From: Prorocentrum cordatum
Taxonomy: Eukaryota; Sar; Dinophyceae; Prorocentrales; Prorocentraceae
Assembly (NCBI GenBank): GCA_963575745.1
Contig: CAUYUJ010014765.1
Span: 113,501 to 177,500 of the forward strand
Direction of reading: 5' to 3'
Length of the DNA stretch: 64,000 nt
The notes under the pieces were generated by a model. That model made no database searches, had not been told where the DNA came from, and saw only the letters and a list, made by a program, of their open reading frames with translations. Made by a program: the position numbers and the translations under genes. Below, one piece after another: positions 33,646 through 44,328 of this stretch; position 1 is the stretch's first letter; every line of letters begins with the position of its first letter.

Positions 33646-33838
33646 GAGATGCGTACTGGCTCGCTCGCTCACGGCATCACCGGAGCGCGTGGGGCAACGC
33701 AAAACACCGTGCCAGCTCAGCATCACCGCTCTGCGGGAGCCATGGCACGTCGGCGGCCCCCAGAGGTGTCAGCGTGCGCGGCGGGAGGATGGATGAGACC
33801 CAGTGCGAGATTTAATCCGGCCCACTGGGATGTAATTT

Positions 33839-34037
33839 GGCGGCGAGCGAGGAGGGGGAAGTGAGAAGGAGAAGGCCTTCTTAGAAGGCGGCGGGGTTTC
33901 TCAGAAGCCCTCGCGCCTTCCGAGAAGTTCCCTGTGTCTTCGGGGGAGGCTCAGAAAACTTCTCAGAAAACTGGGGGACTCCTGAGCATTCTGAGAAGGC
34001 CCGCCCCTTCTCACTTCCCCCCCTCGCTCGCCGCCGG
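33839..34037 (-). mobile_element. MITE-like element, copy 2 (inverted)
   Basis: The termini GGCGGCGAGCGAGGAGGGGG and CCCCCTCGCTCGCCGCC extend through AAGTGAGAAGG and CCTTCTCACTT, giving about 30-bp inverted repeats. Read on the minus strand its interior matches copy 1 in order (AGTCCCCCAG, TTTTCTGAG, CCGAAGACACAG, GAGGGCTTCTGAGAAACCCC). Confidence 0.78.
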
Positions 34038-34039
34038 GT

Positions 34040-35385
34040 AGTTCAGCCCTCTGGTGGGATGTCCGACTGTCGATTGGGCAGTTGTCCCTCAACCAAGTGA
34101 GCTCCGAATTGCAGACCGCCGCGTATCCCCCCCGCGTGTGGCTCCTCGGCATCCTGAGGCCAACTTTTGCACCCCAGGGCTGAAGCATAATCTGGATCTC
34201 TGCCGCTCTGAGTTGCTGCGAGGCAAGGTACCACAAAACGCTGGACGGCGGCGAACTTCAGGCGAGTGAAAGTGAGCTTCCCCGCTGGCGATTACTTCAG
34301 TGATGACGAAGACGAGAAGCAGCAGGAGGGGGTGGGAGGAGAAGGCTCCTCGACTGAAATCGGTTTCCACGAACCTGTAAGCGACTGAAGAACGTCCTCC
34401 AATCGGTCGTTACTGCGCCCGCTTGTTCCCGTGACCAGACTGACCTCGGCGCGCAAGCCGCGTCTGACTATATTGAGGCACGGTCGACTACGCTATGATG
34501 TTCACCTTCACTGGTGGTTCACTCTATTATGCAAAAGTGCACTATGTAACCTTTTTACGCTGGCATAAAAATGAGCTGTTATGCTCTAGTGTGTGTTCTA
34601 CGTGATGGTATACCATGTACGCGGTAATATGATTACAATGGTGTGGTATGAAAAGTTCCTGTTGTGGCATACCTACTCGGTTCTATCATAGTAAATGGTG
34701 TTGCAAAATATTCGCTGCCACACTGGTAGCAGCCGCAAGACAAGTATGGTATGGTGGTTTGGTCACGTGTGCCATGTTTGTTAAATTATGTCGGGTTGGT
34801 TGGTATCAAGATATCCCCCGTCAATATGCAACCCTCGATGGTATCGTAAAACGTTCGCTGCACTTGTGGTAACAACGGTAAAACAATTGCAGAATGGTGT
34901 GCTAAGAACTGGCATGGTCTACTCATTGGCGTTCCGCTATATCATGCCAGGTGTTGTTATGGTCTGGGTTGTCCAATGATGTGGTATGATTTGATACGAC
35001 GTGTCATGTTGTGGTATCGTATGACACGTTACGTCGCTATGATACCTGAAGATACCCTTTGTGTGCGATGTCGTGTTCCGTCGTGATATAAACTTGCATG
35101 TTCGTATACAAGCTTATATACAATATTGTGATATGTGTCGGCTGTGCGTGCATGCTATGGCATGGCACGACACGGCATGGTATGGTATGCGATGTCATGG
35201 TGCGATGTCTCATGTGATGACATGGTACGCATGCTCCGAAAATGATGTATGATGATGTATTATGTTACGATGTGGTCTGCCTTCTTACATTTCAACAGTA
35301 TGCCATGTTCTGTCCTGTGACTCATGGTGCGCTCTGTGCTGCTAGTTCTGCTATGTCATGCTCACAAGGGCGGGAAGGAGTCTGG
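34040..35385. other. Unassigned, moderately AT-rich DNA with TGGTATG words
   Basis: From about 34490 to 35300 the sequence has a much lower GC content and many short words such as TGGTATG and CATGGTATG in both orientations, similar to 63060-63360. No gene is recognised. Confidence 0.45.
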
Positions 35386-35387
35386 GT

Positions 35388-35600
35388 TTTTTTCGGTGGA
35401 CCTGGGGATCTGGCGGCCGCAGTATGCAAAGTGGGCGAATCGGGTCTGGAGGGGCGGGAGTCTCGGGAACTCTCGGTGGACCTGGGGATCTAGAGTGGGC
35501 GGGTCGAGTCCAGAGGGGCAAAAATCTTGGGGACTCTCGGTGGACATGGGGATCTGGCGGCCGCAATATGCAGGGTGGGAGGGTCGGGAGGTCTGTTCTT
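35388..35600 (+). repeat. Three-copy tandem repeat
   Basis: CTCGGTGGACCTGGGGATCT occurs three times (one as GGACATGG), with GGCGGCCGCARTATGCA in the first and third units and GGGCGGGTCGRGTC or similar after. Unit spacing is uneven (about 70-85 bp). Confidence 0.82.
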
Positions 35601-35734
35601 AAAACCTGACCGGACAAGAACGGGAAGCGTCGCTTTAGTCCACCAAGCATGTGGAAAATGCTCTGTTGTTGTTATGCCGCGCAGGTATGCCGTGGCGCGC
35701 GTGTCGGCGTGCGTGCGGGGTGTGTTTTGCTGTG

Positions 35735-37710
35735 CTCCTGTGTGTTCTGCCATGCTCCTGTTCTGCCGTGCTTCTGTGTTCTGCCGTGCTTCTGTGTGCT
35801 CTATGTGTTCTGCCGTGTTCCTGTATCTGCCGTGCGGATCGTCGCGGTGGTCGTTTTGGCAGAGCTTCTGGGCGCACACGGCAGAAAAAGATCAGGAGCA
35901 CGGCAGAATAGGCCCCAAGAGCGAAGGAGCACGGCAGAGAAAGACAAGGAACACGGCAGAATAGACCCCAAGAGCAAATCACGGCAGAATAGGCCCCAAG
36001 AGAGAAGGAGCACGGCAGAACAAAAACAGAAGCACGCCAGAGTAGACCCCGAGAGCTGAAGGAGTGCCGGAAAATAGACCCCAAGAGCGAAGGAGCAAAC
36101 CAGAAAAAGCCGAGGAGCACAGCAGAATAGAACCCAAGAGACAAGGAACACGGCAGAATATGCCCCAAGTGCGAAGGAGCACGGCAGAGAAAAAGCAGGA
36201 ACACGGCAGACAAAGACCAGGAGCACAGCAGAATAGGCCCCATGAGCGAAGGAGCACGTCGGAAACAAAACAGGAGCATGGCAAAATAGACTCCAAGAGC
36301 TGCCGAGCACGGCAGAAAAAGACCAGGAGCACGGCAGAATAGACCCCAAGAGCTAAGGAGCACGGCATAATAGGCCCCAAGAGCGAAAAAGACGCCAGAA
36401 AAAGACCAGGAGCACGGCAGAAGATGCCCCAAGAGCTAAGGACGACGGCAGAAAAGACCGAAACACAGCAGACCCAAGGAGTACGACAGAAAAGACCAGG
36501 AGCACGGCAGAATAGGCCCGAAGAGCGAAGGAGCAAACCAGAAAAAGACGAGGAGCACGGCAGAATAGAACCCAAGAGACAAGGAGCACGGCAGAATAGG
36601 CCCCATGAGCGAAGGAGCACGGCAGAAAATGACCAGGAGCACGGCAGAATAGACCCCCAGAGCTCAAGGGCACGGCAGAAAAAGACCAGGACCACGGCAG
36701 AATAGACTCCAGAGCTAAGGAGCACGGCAGAAAAAGACCAGGAGCACGGCAGAATAGGCCCCATGAGCGAAGGAGCACGGCAGAAAAAAAAACAGGAGCA
36801 CGGCAGAATAGACCCCAAGAGCTGAGGAGCACGGCAGAAGAGGCCCCAAGAGCGAAGGAACACGGCAGAAAAAAACAGGAGCACGGCAGAATAGACCCCA
36901 AGAGCTAAGGAGCACGGCAGAAGAGGCCCGAAGAGCGAAGGAGAACGGCCAAGAAAAGACCAGGAGCACGGCAGAGTAGACCCCAAGAGCTAAGGAGGAC
37001 GGTAGAAAAAAACACCAGGAGCACGGCAGAACAGGCCCGAAGAGCGAAGGAGTACGGCAGAAGAAGACCAGACGGCAGAGTATACCCCAAGCGCTCAAGA
37101 GAACGGCAGATAGACCCCAAAAAGGAAGGAGCACGGCAGAAATGCGAGACGCGTGCGGCAGAGGAGCGAAGGAGCATGACAGGAAGAAGGTCCTCACGTT
37201 CGGCTTTGGATAGACTCCAAGAGCGAAGGAGCACGGCAAATGAGGCCCCAGGAGCGAAGGAGCATGATAGGAAAAAGAATAGGAGCACGACAGAACAGAC
37301 CCCAAGAGCTGAGGAGCACGGCAGAATAGGTGCCAGGAAAGAAGGAACAATGCAAAACGCGACCAATGACCAGGAGCATGGCAGAATAGACCGCAAGAGC
37401 TAAGGAGCACGGCAAGATAGATGCAAGAATACGGCATAATACGCCCCAAGGAAGGAGTATGCAAGAAAAAAACAAGGAGCACGGCAGAATAAAGCCCGAA
37501 AGCGAAGGAGCACGGCAGAATATGCCCCAAGAGCTAAGGAGCACGGCAGAAAACGACCATGAGCACGGCATCATAAGCCCCAAGAACAAAGCATTGTGAC
37601 AGAAAATGACCAGGAGCATGGCAGAATAGGCCCGAAGAGCGAAGGAGCACGGCACAAAAAAACAAGGAGCATTGCAGAATAGACCCCGTGAGCGAAGGAG
37701 CACGGCAAAA
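35735..37710 (+). repeat. GAGCACGGCAGAA satellite with an orientation switch
   Basis: From 35870 to 37710 units of about 25-30 bp alternate GAGCACGGCAGAATAGACCC CAAGAGCGAAG with GAGCACGGCAGAAAAAGACC AG. Before that, from 35735 to 35835, the complementary form (TTCTGCCGTGCTTCTGTG) appears, so the array changes polarity near 35850. All frames tend to be open and give Cys/Leu/Phe-rich or Arg/Glu-rich periodic translations, not genes. Confidence 0.9.
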
Positions 37711-38342
37711 CTGCTCATTCTTTGCCTTGCTCTTTTTTCGCCGACCATGCTCCGCCCGATTTGTTTGAGGATGTATGCAGCGAGAGCGCGATGTTTAACA
37801 CGAGAGGTAGTAAAAACGCCACTCCAATATATAATGTTTGTTAACATGTCTCAGGCGAGACGCTAGTTTTTGAACATCTGTCGAATTCACGGCTTCCCAT
37901 GTTTAAGGGATGCCTCAGGCGAAACCCTCGTTTTTGATGAAATCGATGTTGTGAACATTTCATGTTTGTAAGGATGTCTCAGGCGAAATCGCCATTGTGG
38001 ATCGTCTCGAAGGCGCTCATGGGGGTCAAATTTGGGCTTGTTTGGGGTATTTGGGGGCCTTCTTGATGCCTTACAAAACCGTTACAGTCCGATGTTACAC
38101 ACATTCATTTTTTCAGGATGTCCCTAGCGAAATCGCCATTTTTAGATGACTGGCTTAAACCATCTAGAAGCCTTTTCAAGAGCGATCCCCAGACGATGTT
38201 ACAGTTTTCAAAACGGTGTTGTTCGATTTGTTTTTTTTTTGAAGATGTCCCTAGCGAAATCACTATTTCCAGCAACCTTAAGGGCGCTCTTGGAGCCATG
38301 TTGTGGCCTCCTTTTGCTTCCTGATGCCCTCCAAAAATCCGC

Positions 38343-40155
38343 CGACCCCTTGGGTCATCGGCGTGTGAGATGCTTCCCCCTCCCCAAACCCCTCCCCCGG
38401 GAACCCGGTCCGGTCGATTTGGAGGGGGGGGGGGGGCCACCACGAGCGACTCACGACGCTCTTCCGGGCCCAAAAGGGCCCAAATACGGGCCAAGAAGGC
38501 CCCAAGAGGCCTCCCAGACGTTCCAAGAGGGCCCCAGACGCCCCAAGAGACCGCCTAGACGCCCTAAGAAGCGCCCAAGAGGCCGCAAGAGGCTTCCAAG
38601 ACGCCCCACGAGGGCTCCAAGACGCCCGAAGAGACCTCCAAGACGCCCCAAGAGACCTCCAAGAGGCCCCCGAGGAGCGCCCCAAGAGGCCAAAATCGTT
38701 GATTTTCATGTGTTTTTTCTATGTTTTCGTCATTTTCGCCTTTTCGGCCTTCCGACGCTCCAAGACAGCCCAAGAAGCTCCCAAGACTGCTCCAAGACGG
38801 CACAAGAGGCCTCCACGACGCCCCCAAGACGGCCCAAGAGAGCCCCCAGACGGCCCAAGAGCTGCCCAAGGCGGCCCAAGAGAGCCCCCAGACGGCCCAA
38901 GAGCCGCCCAAGACGGCCCAAAAACCTCCCGGAAACGGGCCCAAGAGGGGCTCCAGAGAGAGACCACGCACCGGAAAACCCAGCCTTACGCCCCAAGAGG
39001 CCCCCAGGAGGCCCCAAGAGGCCCCAAAGAGGCCCCAAGAACCCCCCAAGAGGCCCCCAAGACGTTCCAAGAGGCGCCCAAGAAGCCACAAAGAGGCCCC
39101 AAAACGGCCCCCAAGAGCCTTCGAAACTGCTCCAAGAGGCCCGCAAAAAGCCCCCCCGCAAGATCCCAACGGACATCTCCGAACACACCGGTTTTTCGAG
39201 TCGCGCCCAGCCCCATAACCCGGAGCCTCATCTCAGTGTCCCCCTCCTCCTCCTCTTCCTCCTCCTCCTACACTTCCTCCTCGTTCCCCTCCTCCTCTTC
39301 CTGCCCCGCTTCAGCTCATGCTCACCGATGCTTCTCCCCCCCATTTTCCGCCTCACCCCCCATCCCTTGGGTCATCGGCGTGTGAGATGCTTCCCCCTCC
39401 CCAAACCCCTCCCCCGGGAACCCGGTCCGGTCGATTTGGAGGGGGGGGGGGATGCCCACCACGAGCGACTCACGACGCTCTTCCGGGCCCAAAAGGGCCC
39501 AAATACGGGCCAAGAAGGCCCCAAGAGGCCTCCCAGACGTTCCAAGAGGGCCCCCGAGACGCCGAAAAATCGTTCGAAGACACTCAAAATGGCTTCCAGA
39601 CGCCCCAAGATGCCTCCAAGACGCCCCAAGAGGCTTCCAAGAGGCCTCCCAAGAGGCCCCAAAAGGCGAGAATCGTTGATTCTCATTGGTTTTTTCAATG
39701 TTTTTGGCTTTCTCACCTTTTCGGGCTTCCGACGCTCGAAGACGGCCCAAGAGGCCCCCAAGACCGCCCCAAGACGGCCCAAGAGGCCTCCAAGACGGCC
39801 CAAGCAGGCCCAACACGGCCCAAGAGGACCCCAAGACGGCCCAAAAGAGCCTCAAGACAGCCCAAGACGGCCCAAAGAGAGCCCCAAGGCCAGCCCAAGA
39901 GGGGCCCAAGAGGGAGACCACGAAGCGAAAAAAACAGCTTTCCGCCCCAAAAGGCCCCCAGGAGGCCCCAAGAGACCCCCAAGAGGCCCCAAGAGGCCCC
40001 CAAGAGGCCCCAAAAAAGGCCACAATAAGCCCCCAAACAGCTCCCCAGGTGCCTCCAAACTGCCTCCAGCAGGCCCCCGAGAGGCTTCTCACGAGATCCC
40101 AACGAATATCTGAGAGGCCTCTGAACCACAACTCAGGCACGGTGGCGGGATGGGC
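38343..40155 (+). repeat. Two CCAAGAGGCC modules with a conserved header and T-rich core
   Basis: Headers at 38343-38560 and 39364-39560 are nearly identical (CATCGGCGTGTGAGATGCTT, CGGTCCGGTCGATTTGGAGG, GACTCACGACGCTCTTCC). Each runs into a degenerate 10-bp array (CCAAGAGGCC, CCAAGACGGC), a T-rich core (AAAATCGTTGATTTTCAT and on, at 38690 and 39668) and a second array, and ends with GATCCCAACG. The long Pro/Arg/Lys-rich frame over 38146-40113 is a by-product of the 10-bp period. Confidence 0.88.
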
Positions 40156-41400
40156 CGACTACTGGGAGGAGGAGCAAAGACGACGACGATAGGAATACGG
40201 GGGATAAAGTCGGGCCATGACGCCCCCAAGACGTCCAAGATTGCCTCCAAAAAAAAAACAAGGGGTCGGCGGTGTGACGTAAGCCAAATAATCATTACGA
40301 TGCGATGTCGCCCGCATCAATTGTTTGAGGATGTCCCTACCGAAATCGACATGTTTTGAAGGCTGCCTTGGGCCGTCTGGGAGCCTTTTCAGAAGCAAAG
40401 TCGAAACTATGTAAGAACAACAGTTTTCATGTCGATGCTGGTGTATGTTTTCATTTGTTGAGGATGTCCCTAGCGAAATCGCTATTTTCGGAAGTCTCCC
40501 AATCGTTCTGACAGCCATCTTGACGTGCTGTTTGGCCTCTCATTTCGTCATCTTGAGGTACTTCGAGAACGATATCAAGACAACGTTGAGGACATCTCAT
40601 TTTGTTGAAGATGTCCCTAACGAAATGCAAATTTTCTGCCGTGCTCTTCGTTCTGGTCCGCCGTGCTGCCGCTCGTTTTCTGAGGATGTCCCTGGCGAAA
40701 TCGCAATTCTTAACATAAGAGTTACTTAGAGACTTCAGTCGTCATCTCATTTTTTCGAGGATGTCCCAAGCGAAACGCAAATTTTCACAGACGGCGAAAT
40801 TTCGCTGTCATCAACTGTTCGAGGATATCTCGAGCGAAACGCTTGTTTTTGTTAAACGCGATGTCGCGAAGATCTCATTTTTGTGAGGATGTTTCACGCG
40901 AAATCGCCATCCCGAGGAACCTATCTTGACATGAACGGGAAGCGCGTGAAATCGAAGAGCCTGGCAAGAACGTGCACCAACATTGATGTCGCATGTCGCC
41001 TAGGCGCTCTTCCCGACCGTGCACAGGGGGTACCAGGTGGAGTTCACTACCCGCGCAAGTTCAGACGTGGCCCTCACCCGAACTCCCTAAAATATACCAG
41101 ATAGGGTTCACTAGCCGCGCAAGTGGAGACGTGGCGCTCACCCGAAACGTACGGAAAGAATAAGATTCTGCAAGGAAAGATGAAAACGCGAAATACCGCG
41201 AGATAAATGTACGTGCAAGGATCTCTCCGATAGTACAGACTGAGACCGGATGAGCCGAACAGCTATAACATATGTGGACGGCGGGCGGGGGCTGATTCCC
41301 GCGGAGGATCAGGGCCAACACCAGCTAGAGTTCACTCCCCGCCTGAGTTCAGCGACGCTACTAACTGACATGGGCAGCCAGCTCCACCTGTCACCCCGCG
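40156..41400. other. Unassigned DNA between modules
   Basis: Apart from the GATGTC motif copies, positions 41031-41150 hold two copies of a roughly 65-bp unit (GTTCACTACCCGCGCAAGT, GACGTGGCCCTCACCCGAA) and 41325-41350 a partial third. No gene. Confidence 0.5.
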
Positions 41401-41404
41401 TTGA

Positions 41405-41600
41405 ATCGCCAAGAGCCCCCAAGCAGGCCCCAAGAGGCCACAAAGAGGCCCAAAACAAGCCCCAGGAGGCCCCGAAACGACCCCCAAGAGGCCTCCAAAG
41501 TACCACTTGAGGCATCCGAGAGATCTACCAGGAGATCCCAACGAACACTGCAGAGCCCTCTGACCAACAACCCAGGCACGGTGGCGGGATGGGCCGGCCT
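41405..41600 (+). repeat. Truncated CCAAGAGGCC module
   Basis: A short 10-bp array ends with GATCCCAACGAACA and CAGGCACGGTGGCGGGATGG, the same end as at 40097-40155. Confidence 0.8.
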
Positions 41601-41774
41601 TTTGGGCAATCCTGGAGATCCTTCGAGAGCGTCCCTTAAAGATGTCGTACAACATCTACTTCAACCTCTCATTGTTTGGAGGATGTCTCAGGCGACACGG
41701 CATTTTCGAAAATCCGAAGGTTTCGCCAGCGATTTCAATATCTCAACTTTTCTGAGGATGTCTCAGGCGAAAGG

Positions 41775-42260
41775 CTGCCTCCTCCTCCTCCTCCTCCTCC
41801 TCCTCCTCCTCCTCCTCCTCCTCCTCCTCCATCCCTTCTCCGTGCTCCCTAGCGAGGGGGCTCCTCGACGGCGCCCGGCTTCTCCGACACCGGGGGCCGC
41901 GGCAGCGCCCGCGCCCCGCGCCCGTCTGGGCAGGCCCCGGGCTCGCTGCCCACGGCGTTCGGCGGGGCGCCGCCCTGCGCGCAGCGCGCGGCGGCGGCGG
42001 CGTTCGGCGGCGACCGTGGGCGGCGACGCTCGGCGGCGACGCCGAGGCCGACGGCGGCAGGCGGGGACGACAGCGCCGATGGCGGCAGCGGCGACGACGA
42101 CGGCGCGGCGGCGACGGCGGGGCGGCGAACTGGGAAGACGGCTCGGCGGCGGGGGCCGAGGGCAGCGGCGGCGACCGTGGCAGCTCAGGCTGGGGGGGCG
42201 GCGGCGACGGCAAGGAGGAGAGGCAGGGGCAGCAAGAGCAGCAGCAGAGTCGTTCAAGAC
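41775..42260 (+). repeat. (TCC)n tract and GGC-rich region
   Basis: TCC repeats at 41777-41830, then very GC-rich sequence with dense GGCGGC words to about 42200. The long open frames here are low-complexity shadows. Confidence 0.75.
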
Positions 42261-42589
42261 TTAGCTACTTCTGATGCCCCTCGACCTGCGGTGGAGCTGC
42301 CACGATCGGATCCAGACCTTCCTGGAGATCTCTGCATTTACCTCGGCTTATCTGGATGCGCCTCGACTTATCTGGAGTTACCTCGATGCATCTGGCTTGG
42401 TCCCCACAAGTTGATTGGAAAAGTCGTCAAGACTCCAGAGAAAGGGGGGCAAGAGGAGCGCGAGGAAGAGGAGTGTCCAGGAGGAGAGCAGCGACCACAG
42501 GGAGGAGGGTGCTCGGCAGCGTGTGAGAGCAGGGAGGGAAGCGGACCCCCTCCTCGCATTCACCTTCCATCGCCGCCAGCCACTTCTTA

Positions 42590-42745
42590 TACTCCTCTTC
42601 CTCCACCCCCTGCTCCTTCTCCTCACCCCCTCCTCCTCTTCCCACCCCTCCTCCTCCTCCTCATCCTCCTCCTTCTCTTCCTCCTCCTCCTCCGCCTCCT
42701 CCTCCTCCACCTCCTCCTCCTCCTCATCCTCATCCTCCTCCTCCC
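42590..42745 (+). repeat. (TCC)n tract
   Basis: Interrupted TCC repeats, with TCA and TTC. Confidence 0.9.
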
Positions 42746-42789
42746 GTCCTCGAGCTGCAGACATAGGCCGGTGCAATCTTGGAGGCAAG

Positions 42790-43600
42790 GTAAGGCTGGC
42801 GCAGTGAGTCTTCAGGCTGGAGGACATGGTCCCCGACTTACTATAGCCACGCCCACACCGTGGGCCAGGAGTTCTTGCTGGCCATGGCTCGCAGGATCCA
42901 GACTGGGGCCTCCGACCCAGTGGAGGGCTGACTACAGGAGCTAGAGCGGGTAATGGAGGACACAAGGAGGGAGGATGCAAAGGAAGCAATGCGGAGGTGG
43001 AAGCTGTGGGCTATGAGTTCAGTGCAGAAAGGCTGACGTGCAGCACGGTGCTTTTTCGCGCAAGGGTCGGTCCGACAGGTCCAGCCAGGTGTCCTCCCCG
43101 ATCGACGAGGTAGACTTGCCCGTGAACGGGGACGAGGCCGACAAGGCCATGATCGACCAGTGGCTTCACCTGTGGTTTCAAGAGCGCTTGCGCCAGTGAT
43201 GGATCACCCTTCCGGATGGGAGGGGCCCAGCCGTTGTAGGCTTGCAAAGGGTATTCGGAGAACGCGGGGCTTGGATGGGATGCCTTTGACCCTCGTTTGG
43301 TCCTGAGGCTTCCCGAGGCGCAGCGGCAACGGATCTTGAACATCCTCCATGGATTCGAAGAGGCCACTGGAGTGCACTCAAATCTGCTCACCGACATTCT
43401 GTTCCTGGATACTTACGCCAGGCGAAGTGTCGCCAGGCCGTCTGTCCTCACTGGGAGCAGAGCATCCGGCATCTTTCTTTTGGGGTGCGAGCCCCGAGTT
43501 GACCTGCGAGCGTGCAGGCAGGGCGCACAAAATGATGTCTCACCTCGGGCACTGCATTGGCACGTCGGCGGCGTCAGTTTTTTTTTAACCTAAGAAAATG
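42790..43600 (+). pseudogene. Possible degraded LINE linker region
   Basis: Short in-frame pieces, broken by stops and shifts, read SHAHTVGQEFLLAMARRIQT, LQELERVMEDTRREDAKEAM RRWKLW and further down VDLPVNGDEADKAMIDQWLH. Such charged, Trp-containing segments resemble the region between EEP and RT in dinoflagellate LINEs, and an RT fragment follows at 43942. This is inference from texture, not a domain match. Confidence 0.25.
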
Positions 43601-43624
43601 ATGCAAGCATGTTACCCACGTCGA

Positions 43625-43664
43625 CTTGTACCGTGCTGCTGGTTCACCAGCAGCACGATACAAG
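43625..43664. repeat. 18-bp hairpin with TTCA loop
   Basis: CTTGTACCGTGCTGCTGG (43625-43642) pairs with 43647-43664 with one mismatch around a 4-nt loop. Confidence 0.85.
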
Positions 43665-43807
43665 TGAACGTTTTCTTAATCGGCGTTTCGACATTGGGCG
43701 GAAAAGGGGGGCGAAGGGGGATGGTCTGGCTCCGGACCTCTGCTTCATGCGATTGTTTGCAAATGGCGTCCTATGGAGGGGACTCCATTTGCTTGAAACA
43801 GGAAACA

Positions 43808-43905
43808 AGCGCCAAAAGCAGCCAAGATCTACTCTATGGGAGGGGGGAAGGGGGTGCGAGGGCCCGCGCCGATCGGCAATACAATGAATCAGAAAACGAT
43901 CACCT
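43808..43905 (+). repeat. Dispersed repeat family C, copy 1
   Basis: CGCCAAAAGCAGCCAAGATC, TATGGGAGGGGGGAAGGGGG and CGCCGATCGGCAATACAATG recur in order at 55663-55757 with scattered substitutions. Confidence 0.8.
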
Positions 43906-43941
43906 GTCGAACACGGGTTTCGACTTGACCTGGCTCGAGGA

Positions 43942-44328
43942 ATGTGTAAGATGTATGCTGCCGAATGGATGGCCCACTGCAGTGGGTTTGTTTCGGAGGT
44001 CCTGAGGGCCAACGGTACGGTGATCGCAGGATGCTCGGCAGCGACGACGTGGACGGAACTGTTTTTGCTCAGCCCACTTCGGCTCGCTCAGTTCGAGCGG
44101 CCGCAGCTGATTCGAGACATCGTAGACGACATTGCGCTGCAGCTTGTGGCGCCGCAGGCGGGCGTATGCTCCCAGGTACCAGGCCAACGAGCAGCAGCCC
44201 CCAGACAGCTTCGGCATGGACATGGTGTTGGCGGGCACGGTGCTCTTCCTCGGGAGGGTGCTGTGACGAATGCGGTGGAGATGGCGGACGTCCCGTACTT
44301 CCTCCACTGCGTGCTGCGTGGGCGGTGA
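43942..44328 (+). pseudogene. Reverse transcriptase fragment (motifs B and C)
   Basis: The plus frame reads VLRANGTVIAGCSAATTWTE, then LFLLSPLRLAQF, and RDIVDDIALQLVAP. The AGCSAATTW block followed by a VDD box is the palm signature of the dinoflagellate LINE family I know best, so this is an RT piece lacking its 5' half. It stops at a TGA (44326-44328) and overlaps the start of the element 3 frame, so it may be a truncated older copy into which element 3 inserted, or a rearranged end. Confidence 0.55.

Larger units (their letters stand above)
37840..41775 (+). repeat. Dispersed GAGGATGTCCCTAGCGAAAT motif, 14 occurrences
   Basis: The motif recurs at irregular spacing near 37848, 37904, 37972, 38115, 38241, 40327, 40460, 40606, 40681, 40756, 40819, 40883, 41681 and 41752. 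It is often preceded by TCTCATTTT or TTGTTTGAG, always in plus orientation. The spaces between copies differ in sequence. Confidence 0.85.

Noticed and set aside
35635-37847. Cys/Leu/Phe-rich minus-strand frames up to 335 codons
   Set aside because: They repeat with the GCACGGCAGAA satellite and overlap one another in several frames, despite looking like membrane proteins.
38146-40113. 655-codon Pro/Arg/Lys-rich open frame
   Set aside because: It is the translation of a 10-bp repeat that leaves several frames open at once; no domain is present, and the same texture appears at 56.5 kb and in complement at 58 and 62 kb.
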